The notes beneath the pieces are model-generated. The model saw only the letters and a list, made by a program, of their open reading frames with translations, was not told the DNA's origin and searched no databases. A stretch of DNA of 64,000 nucleotides from Manihot esculenta (lineage: Eukaryota > Streptophyta > Magnoliopsida > Malpighiales > Euphorbiaceae). The DNA lies in contig NC_035178.2 of the NCBI RefSeq assembly GCF_001659605.2, forward strand, positions 32,009,127-32,073,126. The letters are read 5' to 3'. Each line of letters opens with the position of its first letter. Positions within the stretch are counted from its first letter, which is position 1. The position numbers and the translations under genes were made by a program. Positions 9,201 through 21,200 of the stretch are shown here, piece by piece.

Positions 9201-12200
9201 TCTAAGTCATTGGAGCATTCGAGAGTTATGGGTAACTCACCAGAAGAAGATCCTTGACTGGATAACTCACCAAAAGAAGATTCTTGACTCTCAGTAAACT
9301 GCATAATGACTTCTTCTGCCTTGTCTCTCTTCGAATACCTTCTCAAATCTGGCTTGTCCAAACGACCAATTCTCTCTCCCTGATTGCACATCTCCTCCTG
9401 TCTACTAGAACTCAAACTTTCTAGTTGAACTATATCATTCAGAATCACAGAATTCGGGATCACCTCTTCTTGCTCATTATTCTCCCCCTGAAGAGGTGAG
9501 TGGGTGGTACTGAAGTAGGGTTCAGTTTCTCGGAAGATAACATCCATACTGACTAAGTATTTCCTAGACACTTGTATCCCTTCTGCGTTGGAGAATACCC
9601 AACAAACACACATTTAAAGGCTTTGGGATCCAATTTCCCTGCCGTTCTAGTATGGACAAAGCAAACACACCCAAATACTTTTGGTGGAACAACGTATGAA
9701 TTCTTCCCTTTTAGAATCGCCAAAGGACTCATAAAGTCAAGGGTCTTGAGAGGCATTCTATTGATAAGATAAGCAGATGCAAGGATTGCATTTCCCCAAT
9801 ATGCTTTGAGTAGATTCATGGTGAACATAAGAGATCGAACTACCTCCAATAGATGCATATTTTTCCTCTTAGCAACTCCATTTTGAGCACTAGTATAAGG
9901 ACAACTAGTCTGGTATACTATCCCATTACTCTCCAAATAAGCAGAAAAGCTACTATCCATGTATTCTCTTCCATTATCAGTTCTCAAAATTTTCACCTTA
10001 GTATCAAATTGAGTACAAACCATCTTATGAAAGGATTGAAAACAAGAAAAGACATCACTTTTAGCTTTAATCAAATAGACCCAAGTCATTCGAGTGCAAC
10101 AATCAATAAAGGTGACAAACCATCGATTACCAGACAAGGAGACAGTTTGAGTAGGCCCCCAAACATCAGAATGAATAGTTGCAAAAAGAATTTGACTTTT
10201 ATTATGACTCAAAGGATATGATGTTCTAGTGTGTTTAGCATACTCACAAACATCACAAAATAGAGAATCAAACTGAGTTCTAGCAAACAAATCAGGATAA
10301 AGTTTTTCTAAGGCAAAAAATGATGGATGCCCTAACCATCTGTGCCACTGTATTATTTCCTGATTGACATCCATATTTTCTCCAAAACAAGCTTGAGATA
10401 TCGAAAAACCTGGATCACCCTCCAACATATATAAGCCATCATGTAGCCTACCACTGCCAATCCTCTTTCCTGTGCGAAGATCCTGAATAACATAATGATC
10501 AAGAAAGAATTCAATTTTACAATTAAAGGCATTGGTGATAGCACTGACAGATAAAAGGTTGACAGAAAAGTGGGGAACATGAAAGACAAATGATAATTTA
10601 ATGTTGGATGTGCAAATAATAGAAACTGTTCCGAATATGGGAGTAAAAGAGCCATAAGCAATTATGACACTATCTTTGGTTAGAGAAGGAAAATAATTGA
10701 GAAAGCCTTTAGAAGAGCCTGTCATGTGCCTATTGGCACCAGAATCGATAATCCATGGAACATTATTAAGAGAGGAAGCATTACCTGACTTTACAAAGTT
10801 AGATGTGGCACTAGAGGACGAGTAATCAGAGTCAGGAATCGAGACCCTTTTACCTTTTGTCATGATAAAGATTTATGAACCGTGAAAGAATAGGAGGTAC
10901 CCAAGGTTGTACACACAAGAGAGCCCAATCGATTCACTAAAAGACCGGGTAGCAGCACGGAAAGGCCGAAAGGATGGTCGAAATCGTCGCCGAAGTGATT
11001 GGAGCGGCGAAGCAGCGTCAGGCGATTGGTCACGCGCTGGGGCGTGGCGCGGGCTTTTTCCAACGTCAGAGCTGGGCGATCGGCCGACGACAGTTCTGGT
11101 GCCGGCGGTGAGAGGAGGAAAGACTCCTAAATGGGTTAGTACCAAAAAAGGTAGATCTAGGGTTTTGAAACCCTAAAGAGGAACAAATTGAATTTGAACA
11201 AGGCTATGATACCATGAAGAATTTTGGAAAAATTTAGAGAATTCTTGTATTTCACTCTTAATCTTTACAATTGGTCTATATGACCATTTATACACAAAGA
11301 ATTATATCTAAACATGAAGCAAATAATCAAATAATAATTACAGAAATAATTAAGGATCCTAATCAAATCAAATCATATCTCTAGAATCAGTTAGGAACAG
11401 CAAATAAGTCAACAATATATATATATATATATATATATGTTTGTACATAATTCTCCACAAAACACATGATTTTCACTTAGATTAACAACTACAATATTTT
11501 CTTAAGGTAAAAATTGCTAGATCCAAATAAGGGGAATTTTATCAGTCAATGAAAATGTCTTCGATCTTCTTTAGGAAGAAGTAAGTTGGGTTGTAACCAA
11601 CTAAGCCAATAATAAATTACCAGTTGGCATTTTGGAAACCTATTGACATTGGTTGTTGTCAAAGATTGGCTGGAAGGTTAATTTATTTTTCTCACAATAG
11701 ACCATACAAAGCCTATGTGTAATTGTGGTTAACCAACTTATGCATGACCCTCAAGATTCACATTTAAATGTTTTTCTTCACATTATACACATTTAAAGTC
11801 AGCTCTAAGAACAATATTGTTATTTTCTAAACATTGTAACGAAAAAAAAAATGATGCAGATTTGATAAGATTTCTCTTCGCTTGGATAAATGATTTTGCA
11901 AGAAAAGAATTCAAATGAATTCTTAGACAATCTTGCATGATTTCTATGTCCTTTAAAATGAAATTTTTTGAAGTTAAAAAAGAATTGACATCTTTTATTC
12001 TCAACAAGAGAATTGACAAAAAAAAAAAAAAAAAAAAAGCCACTTGAATTGAATTTTTACAAAATTATTCCATTGAGTTTATCTGTATGCTTCTTGCGAT
12101 GCACTAAACATCAGCTAACTGAATTTCAAATATTTGTAATTGCAGTCAATATAGAAATTACGAGAGGGCCAACTTAAGTTGCAATCACAACCATACCTTT

Positions 12201-15200
12201 GCTAACTGAAGAATGTTCTAGACACCAAGTGAGAAGTTCCTCTCCGCAGACATTCCCTTCTGATAAAGAGATTATAGTCCCATCTTCTCCAATGCTGTCC
12301 AGTTTCCCACGCACAATAAAAACCATCTTCTCAACCAGACCACCACGATACAAAATTTCACTTCCCTTGATGTATATCTTTGGTTTTAGCCTCTCACATA
12401 TGGCATCCAAGACATGTTCATCCATCAAGGCAAAAATCCAAACCTATAAAATCGTAAGCATTTTTTAAGTTTTACAAAGTGCGTAACAAGAAAGTCAGCA
12501 TCAGCAACCCAAAGGATCTTGAATACACAATATGATTTTCTAAGATAAACAATAATGAAATATGCATAGCAGATTTTTCTCAATTACTGCTAGTGGGATT
12601 CTAAATCTCACTTTCTTAACAAATTTGAAGAGATGGCGTCTTATATCCCTTTGGAGGTCTTCAGGCAGATTCTCCAAGAGCACTCCTTCATTTACTCCAC
12701 TGGTTGCAGCCCAATTATACCGTTCAGCTTCTAGTACTTTCCTACATGGAGCAAACAGATGCATCACAAGGAGCTTTCACATCATGAAAAAGATTTTAAT
12801 AAAAAATTCGAAGCCAACAGTGAAATCTGCCTTTTTTCCCAGCAAATATAAAAATTTAAGGATGGGATGTGAACCGTTTAAAATGACAACTAGATAACCA
12901 CTTATAGAGAAAACCTTGTATCATAATCAGGGAAGTATAAAGTCTTGGAAAAGTAAAACAATAAGATGTGATGCTGTTGACTTATTTGCTGATTTCTAGT
13001 GATATAATTTGATTTGATTACAGACTCTAGTCATAAATTAGGATTCTTGATTATCTCTGTAATTATTTAATTATTTGCTTCCCTTTTAGTCGTAATTCTT
13101 TGTGTATAAATAGTCATGTAAATCACTTATAAATATCAAGAGTTAAATATAAGAATACTCTAAAATTTTCTAAAATTCTTCAAATGGCTAGAATAAATGA
13201 GAAAGAAGAACATTGAGCTATGTCCTAAGCCACCTATGAGCTTATCTAGCTAAAACACCTCCTATAGGAATTAAAATGTACAGATTACAAACAAATGAAG
13301 CTGTTTCAAACCATATTGGTCAATCAAGTGTCTGAAATCTAAAGAAAAATCATTATTGATAGTCCACGACTATTGCCTCAAATCCCATCTTTTCTCACAA
13401 AAAAAAAAAAAAAGGAAGCAAACAAAACAAAACAACATAGAGATAGCTTGTCACTTCATCAGATTGAAGATTGAGTTGGGATATGTTGTGGGAAATTTTT
13501 TATTATCTATATTTCGAGAGTAATTGTCATACATATTTTGTCTCTAACTAATTAAGAATGTAATCCTTATAGTTATTCTATTAATTAATATTTAACAAAT
13601 ATAAAGAGTTTTATATGACAGCATGTATTGCTCTCAGCTTTGTTTATTGGAACAACCAATCAAATCTTACTAAATCAGTCGAAGAATCTAGGATAGCTAA
13701 CATCTTTAACAAGCTAGGAGCATACAATACGGATGCTTTAGCTTGAGCAAAGTATTTAAATAGTCATTGCGATTATGCCTTAGATTAGGAATGTAGGCTA
13801 GATTAGGAAATCACTTTGCAACTAAGAAGATTTAATTTATGTGTAAACTAGTGCCTATAATTGAGCTATTTGATCGTTACTTAGCTTCGGCAAAATGTGT
13901 AATATTGTTAGGCACTGTAACATTGTTAAGTGAGGTAGTACAACAGTTTGGTGTGAAGAAGAGCATGTCTGATCATTTAGTATTATATACTGAAGAATTT
14001 TGGAAAAATTTTGAGTATTTTTGTATTTCACTCTTAATCTTTACAATTAGTCTATATGACTATTTATACACAGAGAATCATATCTAAACAGGAAGCAAAT
14101 AATCAAATAATAATTACAGAGATAATTAAGGATCCTAATCAAATCAAATCAAATCAAATCAAATCTCTAGAATCAGCTAGGATTAGTAAATAAGTCAACA
14201 CTCCCCCTCAAGTTGGTGCAAAGATGTCACACATGCCCAACTTGCAAATCAGATTATGGTAGATCTTGTTGTTAAGCCCTTTAGTAAACACATCCGCAAG
14301 TTGCCCCGTAGAAGTCACATGAACTAGGCTCAAGACACCGTCTGTTAATTTTTCTTTAATGAAGTGCCGATCAATTTCAATGTGCTTGGTTCGGTCATGT
14401 TGGACTGGATTTTGTGCTATACTTATAGCAGCTTTATTGTCACAATACAAAGTTATCTTGTCTCTCTCGGACAATCTCAACTCTTCCAATAATTTCAGCA
14501 ACCATAAGAGTTCACATACTCCTTGAGCCATTGCTCTGTATTCTGCTTCCGCACTTGACCGAGCAACAACACTTTGTTTTTTGCTCCTCCAGGTGACAAG
14601 GTTCCTCCCTCCCCACAACTGTGCAGTAGCCAGAGTTGGATCTCTTGTCATCGAGAGATCCTGCCCAATCTGCATCTGTAAAAGTTTCAATTCGGAGGTG
14701 ACCATGTTTGAAGTAAAGAAGCCCTTTCCCTGGCGCAGACTTTAGGTATCTCAAAATGCGAAGTACAGCTTGCATATGAGTCTCGCGAGGGTCATGCATG
14801 AATTGGCTGACTAAGCTAACAGCATAGGCTATATCCGGTCGAGTGTGTGAGAGATAAATCAACCTTCCTACAAATCTCTGATATCTTTCAATATCCACGG
14901 ACTCACCAGTACCTGCTTTCAGCTTGTGATTACTTTCAATGGGAGATTCTGCTGGTTCACACCCCATCATACCAGTTTCTTCCAAAAGATCCAGAATGTA
15001 CTTTCTTTGGGAGATGAAAATTCCTTCTTCTGATCTAGCCACCTCGATACCTAGAAAATATTGCAGTTTTCCCAAATCTTTGATTTCAAATTCCTGGGCC
15101 AACAACCTCTTTAGTTGAGCCATTTCCTCTTTGTCATCACCTGTCACCACTATATCATCAACATACACAATAAGAAGGGTGATCTTACCCTTCTGATGTT

Positions 15201-18200
15201 TGATAAACAGAGTGTGATCAGCATTGCTTTGTTGGTAACCAAAGGACATCATGGCTTTGCTAAACCTGTCAAACCAAGCTCTGGGAGATTGTTATAGCCC
15301 ATACAAAGCCTTTTTTAACCTGCACACCTTTCCTTGTGTCTTCTCATCAGCGAACCCAGGAGGAATTTCCATGAACACTTCTTCCTCTAAATCTCCATGG
15401 AGGAAAGCATGCTTCACATCAAACTGTTGCAAGTCCCAGTCCAAGTTGGATCTGCATCTGTAAAAGTTTCAATTCGGAGGTGACCATGTTTGAAGTAAAG
15501 AAGCCCTTTCCCTGGCGCAGACTTTAGGTATCTCAAAATGCGAAGTACAGCTTGCATATGAGTCTCGCGAGGGTCATGCATGAATTGGCTGACTAAGCTA
15601 ACAGCATAGGCTATATCCGGTCGAGTGTGTGAGAGATAAATCAACCTTCCTACAAATCTCTGATATCTTTCAATATCCACGGACTCACCAGTACCTGCTT
15701 TCAGCTTGTGATTACTTTCAATGGGAGATTCTGCTGGTTTACACCCCATCATACCAGTTTCTTCCAAAAGATCCAGAATGTACTTTCTTTGGGAGATGAA
15801 AATTCCTTCTTCTGATCTAGCCACCTCGATACCTAGAAAATATTGCAGTTTTCCCAAATCTTTGATTTCAAATTCCTGGGCCAACAACCTCTTTAGTTGA
15901 GCCATTTCCTCTTTGTCATCACCTGTCACCACTATATCATCAACATACACAATAAGAAGGATGATCTTACCCTTCTGATGTTTGATAAACAGAGTGTGAT
16001 CAGCATTGCTTTGTTGGTAACCAAAGGACATCATGGCTTTGCTAAACCTGTCAAACCAAGCTCTGGGAGATTGTTATAGCCCATACAAAGCCTTTTTTAA
16101 CCTGCACACCTTTCCTTGTGTCTTCTCATCAGCGAACCCAGGAGGAATTTCCATGAACACTTCTTCCTCTAAATCTCCATGGAGGAAAGCATTCTTCACA
16201 TCAAACTGTTGCAAGTCCCAGTCTAAGTTGGCTGCGCAAGATAACAAAGCTCTGATCAAGTTCATTTTTGCAACTGGGGCAAATGTCTCTTGGTAATCCA
16301 ATCCATAGGTTTGGGCGAATCCTTTAGCAACCAATCTGGCCTTAAACCGTTCAATTGTGCCATCAGCTTTGTGTTTCACTGTGAACACCCATTTATAGCC
16401 AACGAGTTTCTTCTCAGGAGGGAGAGTGACAAGCTCCCAAGTCTCATTTTTAGCCAATGCTTTTATCTTTTCAATCATTGCTTTCTTCCATTTAGGATCT
16501 GCAAGAGCTTTCTTCCAATCATATGGAATAGACTTAGAGGAAATAGACAAGGCAAAGGCTCCATAGGAAGGAGATAAAGATTCATAAGAAACAAAGTTAG
16601 AAATAGGGTGTTTAGTGCAAGATCTGACCCCTTTTCTTTGTGCAATAGGTTTATCTAAGTCATTGCAACATTCAAGAGTTGTGGGTAACTCACCAGAAAA
16701 AAGAGTTGTGGGTAACTCACCAGGAGAAGATTCTTGACTCTGAGTAGACTGCATAATGGCTTCTTCTGCCTTATCTCTCCTTGAATACCTTCTCAAATCT
16801 GGCTTGTCCAAACGAACAGTTCTCTCTCCCTGATTGGACATCTCCCCCTGTCTACTAGAACTCAAACTTTCTAGTTGAACCATATCATTTAGAATCACAG
16901 AATTCGGGATCACCTCTTCTTGCTCATTATTCTCCCCCTGAAGAGGTGAGTGGGTGGTACTGAAGTAGGGTTCAGTTTCTCGGAAGGTAACATCCATACT
17001 AACGAAGTATTTCCTAGAGGGAGGATGATAACACTTGTATCCCTTCTGTGTTGGAGAATACCCAACAAACACACATTTAAGGGCCTTGGGATCCAATTTT
17101 CCTGCCGTCCTAGTATGGACAAAACAAACACATCCAAATACTTTTGGTGGAGCAGCGTATGAATTCTTCCCTTGTAGAACCGCCAAAGGACTCATAAAGT
17201 CAAGGGTCTTGAGAGGCATTCTATTGATAAGATAAGCAGATGCAAGAATTGCATCTCCCCAATATGTTTTGGGTAGATTCATGGTGAACATAAGAGATCG
17301 AGCTACCTCCAATAGATGTCTATTTTTCCTCTTAGCAACGCCATTTTGAGCACTAGTATAAGGACAACTAGTCTGGTGTATTATCCTGTTATCAGTTATA
17401 GAAAGTAAATATGTTAATATAGGAAGTAAATATTGATAGATGGGTCAGTTGCTTAATCTTAGGGATTGTATAATCATAGGCTTGATTTTCCTTCCTGTTT
17501 AGTTACCGTCTCTCATGTATAAATAGGTTGTAATCTCTATTGTGATATACAATAAATATTATCCTTCTACATGGTATCAGAGCCTTTCTCATAGACATTT
17601 TTTTCTCTTTTCTTTCTCGTAAAGTTTTAAAATTTTTTTTGAAGACTTAGGGCTCCGTTCATTTAGGTTATCCATAAAGGGTAACATTTGGATCTCACCA
17701 TCACTGGAGTCACCACACCGACTCCTTGTCAGATTTGAGGTTTGTTTGCCGTTCGGGTGTTGGGTGGAGGTGTTTTATTTGGTACTGTTCACCGGCACTG
17801 TTCACGGGTACTGTTCATCGGTACTGTTCATGCCGGGTACTGTTTTCTGATTCTGTGTTTCTTTTGTTGCTATCGTTTTTGGGTTGGTTGTCCTTATGGC
17901 TGAAGTTAAAACCACCACTGTAACTGATGTGATTCCTATAATGACTAAAATCACGGAACACAAATTGAATGGATCTTCCGATCAGGGAATTTTGATATCT
18001 GCAGATGAGTATGCACAATTCATCCAATACCAGGCATCTATAAAATCTTCTAATTCCTCCTCTATCACTGCAATTGCCGAGTCAAGTAACTCTACTGCAT
18101 GTCTTGTGTCTTCATCCTCCAAATGGGTTATTGATTCTGGTGCTACCGATCATATGTCAGGTAATTCTACCTTTTTGTCCAATCTTGAGTCTCATACATC

Positions 18201-21200
18201 GCCTTCTTATGTTACTCTTGCTTATGGCACTAAATCGTCTGTCATGGGTTCTGGTCATGTCAACTTAACCCCTTCTCTTTCTGTATCCTCTGTGTTATGT
18301 CTCCCTAAGTTCGCATTTAATTTGCTTTCCGTTAGTAAACTCACTCGTGCATTGAATTGTTGTGTCTCATTCTTTCCTGATCACTGTGTTTTTCAAGATC
18401 TTTCGACGAAGCAGATTATTGGTAGAGGAAGTGAGTCAGAGGGTCTTTACATCTTGGATCAGCAACTACCTCGATCTCCTCGATCTCTGGTATGCTCCAC
18501 GCGTTTAACACCTTTTGATGTTCATTGTCGTTTAGGGCATCCTTCTCTCTCGGTTTTGAAGAAGTTATATCCACAGTTTCATTCTTTGTCTATTCTAGAT
18601 TGTGAGTCTTGTCAATTTGCCAAACATCATCGTTTACCTATTCTGTCTCGAGTCAATAAACGGGCTTCGTCTCCCTTTGAGTTAGTCCATTCAGATGTTT
18701 GGGGTCCTTATCCTGTTGTGTCTAAGTTTGGCTTTAAGTATTTTGTTACCTTTGTTGATGATTTCTCTCGTACTACTTGGTTATTTTTAATGAAGAGTCG
18801 TTCAGAATTATTTTCTATTTTTTGTGCATTTTATGCTGAAATCCAAACCCAATTCAATACTTCCATCCGTATATTGCAAAGTGATAATGCTAAAGCGTAT
18901 CTCTCAGGGGAATTTCAATCTTATTTGTTACAAAAAGGGATTCTTCATCAGTCCTTTTGTGTTGCCACTCCTTCACAAAATGGAGTTGCTGAAAGAAAAA
19001 ATCGACATCTTCTTGAAGTAGCCAGAGCCCTCTTATTCCAAATGAAGGTACCTAAATGTTTTTGGGCTGATGCTGTATCCACTGCTTGTTTTTTGATCAA
19101 TCGCATGCCTTCCTCCATCCTTCGTGGTGATATCCCTTATAACATTTTATTTCCCACTAAATCTTTGTTTCCTATTGAGCCACGTCTCTTTGGTTGTACT
19201 TGTTTTGTTCGTGATGTTCGTCCACAGGTTACTAAATTGGATCCCAAATCACTCAAATGTGTCTTCCTTGGCTACTCTCGACGTCAAAAAGGGTATCGTT
19301 GTTTTTCTCCTGATCTGAATCGGTATCTTGTGTCTGCGGATGTAACATTCTTTGAGTCCACTCCGTTTTTTCCGCCATCATCTGTTTATAACACCCAGGA
19401 GGAGGAAGATGACCTCTTGTTATACACTGTTCGCTCTTCGTCTCCTCAGACTACTCCTACACCTTTCGCTCATGTGCCAGGTCGCCCTCCCATCTTTCAT
19501 GTGTATTCCAGACGCTTAGAGGACTCTGACTCCGTTCCGCTACCCGCTTCCTCGTCGACCGATCCTGCTCCTACTGATCCTTCATTGTCTGATTTGGATT
19601 TGCCCATTGCTCTTCGTAAAGGTAAACGTACTTGCACTTATCCTATTTCATCTTGTGTCTCTTATGATCAATTATCCTCTTCTCGTTGTTTTGTCACTGC
19701 TTTAGATTCTATTTCAATTCCCAAAACTGTTATTGAGACTTTGTCCCATCCTGGTTGGCGTGCTGCAATGGAAGAGGAAATGATGGCCCTTGACACTAAT
19801 GGTACTTGGGAGTTGATGTCCTTGCCCCCAGGAAAGCGGGCTATTGGGTGCAAATGGGTGTTTGCAGTGAAAGTAAATCCTGATGGATCTATTGCTCGCC
19901 TCAAGGCCCGTTTAGTGGCCAAAGGTTATGCACAAACTTATGGAGTTGACTATTCTGATACATTCTCCCCAGTTGCCAAGCTCGCATCTGTCCGATTGTT
20001 TATTTCCTTGGCGGTTACTCATGATTGGCCTTTGCATCAACTGGATATTAAAAATGCTTTTCTTCATGGTGATCTTCAGGAGGAGGTTTATATTGAGCAA
20101 CCACCTGGTTTTGTTGCTCAGGGGGAGTCAGGTAAAGTTTGTAGACTTCGAAAATCGCTTTATGGCTTGAAACAGAGTCCTCGGGCATGGTTTGGCAGGT
20201 TTAGTGAGGTGGTCCAACAGTTTGGAATGAAGATGAGTAAGTGTGATCACTCAGTGTTTTATAGAAATTCTGATAGTGGAGTAATTCTGCTTGTAGTATA
20301 TGTGGATGATATCGTTATCACAGGAAGTGACATTGTTGGCATCACATCCTTAAAAGAATTTCTTAAAATACAGTTTCATACAAAGGATTTGGGTTCCTTG
20401 AAATATTTCTTAGGAATCGAAGTTATGCGGTGTAAGAAAGGCATCTTCTTGTCTCAAAGAAAATATGTTCTTGATTTGTTGGCAGAAACAGGAAAATTGG
20501 GTGCTAAGCCTTGTAGTGCCTCAATGACCCCTAACCTTCAACTTACCACAGAAGACAGTGAGCCATTTGCAGATCCTGGAAGGTATAGAAGATTAGTTGG
20601 CAAGCTGAATTATTTGACGGTGACTCGTCCTGATATTGCATATTCAGTGAGTGTGGTAAGTCAGTTTATGTCTTCTTCTACTGTTGCCCAGTGGGATGCT
20701 CTGGGACAGATTCTTTGTTACCTTAAAGGTGCCCCAGGGAGAGGCCTATTCTATGGTAACCATGGGCACTCAAATATTGAATGCTTTTCTGATGCTGATT
20801 GGGCAGGCTCAAAAGTTGATAGGAGGTCAATTACTGGGTATTGTGTTTTTGTGGGAGGTAACTTGGTCTCATGGAAAAGTAAGAAGCAAAATGTGGTCTC
20901 CCGTTCTAGTGCTGAATCTGAATATCGAGCTATGGCACAAGCCGTTTGTGAAATCTTGTGGGTACGTCAACTGTTGGAAGAAGTTGGGTTCACAAATTCG
21001 GTGCCTGCTAAGTTGTGGTGTGATAATCAAGCAGCTATCCACATTGCCTCCAATCCAGTATTTCACGAGAGGACTAAACACATCGAGATTGATTGTCATT
21101 TTGTTCGTGAAAAGGTCCAACAAAAGATAATATCAACAGGACATATCCGAACTGGAGAACAATTAGGAGATATTTTCACTAAAGCTCTAAATGGGACTCG

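Larger units (their letters stand above)
7431..11414 (-). mobile_element. Copia-A1, Ty1/copia retrotransposon lacking gag
   Basis: A minus-strand element in CNGC intron 7, flanked on both sides by TA microsatellites, so the insertion target was probably a TA tract. The order on the minus strand is LTR (11414-11215), primer site (11214-11202), untranslated leader, a short N-terminal stub fused to protease, integrase, reverse transcriptase, RNase H, a purine tract and a truncated LTR. The gag domain is missing: [13 protein letters not shown] runs directly into the protease linker [12 protein letters not shown]. Frameshifts and stops after integrase disable it. It has the same orientation as the channel gene. 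Confidence 0.92.

Noticed and set aside
10907..11176. GC-rich open frames on both strands in Copia-A leaders (also 23328-23721 and 49204-49650)
   Set aside because: They lie between primer site and start codon, are not conserved in frame between copies and match no domain.
12975..13182. Solo LTR paired with the LTR at 13991-14200 as one element
   Set aside because: They are in opposite orientation and the DNA between them has no family A coding sequence.
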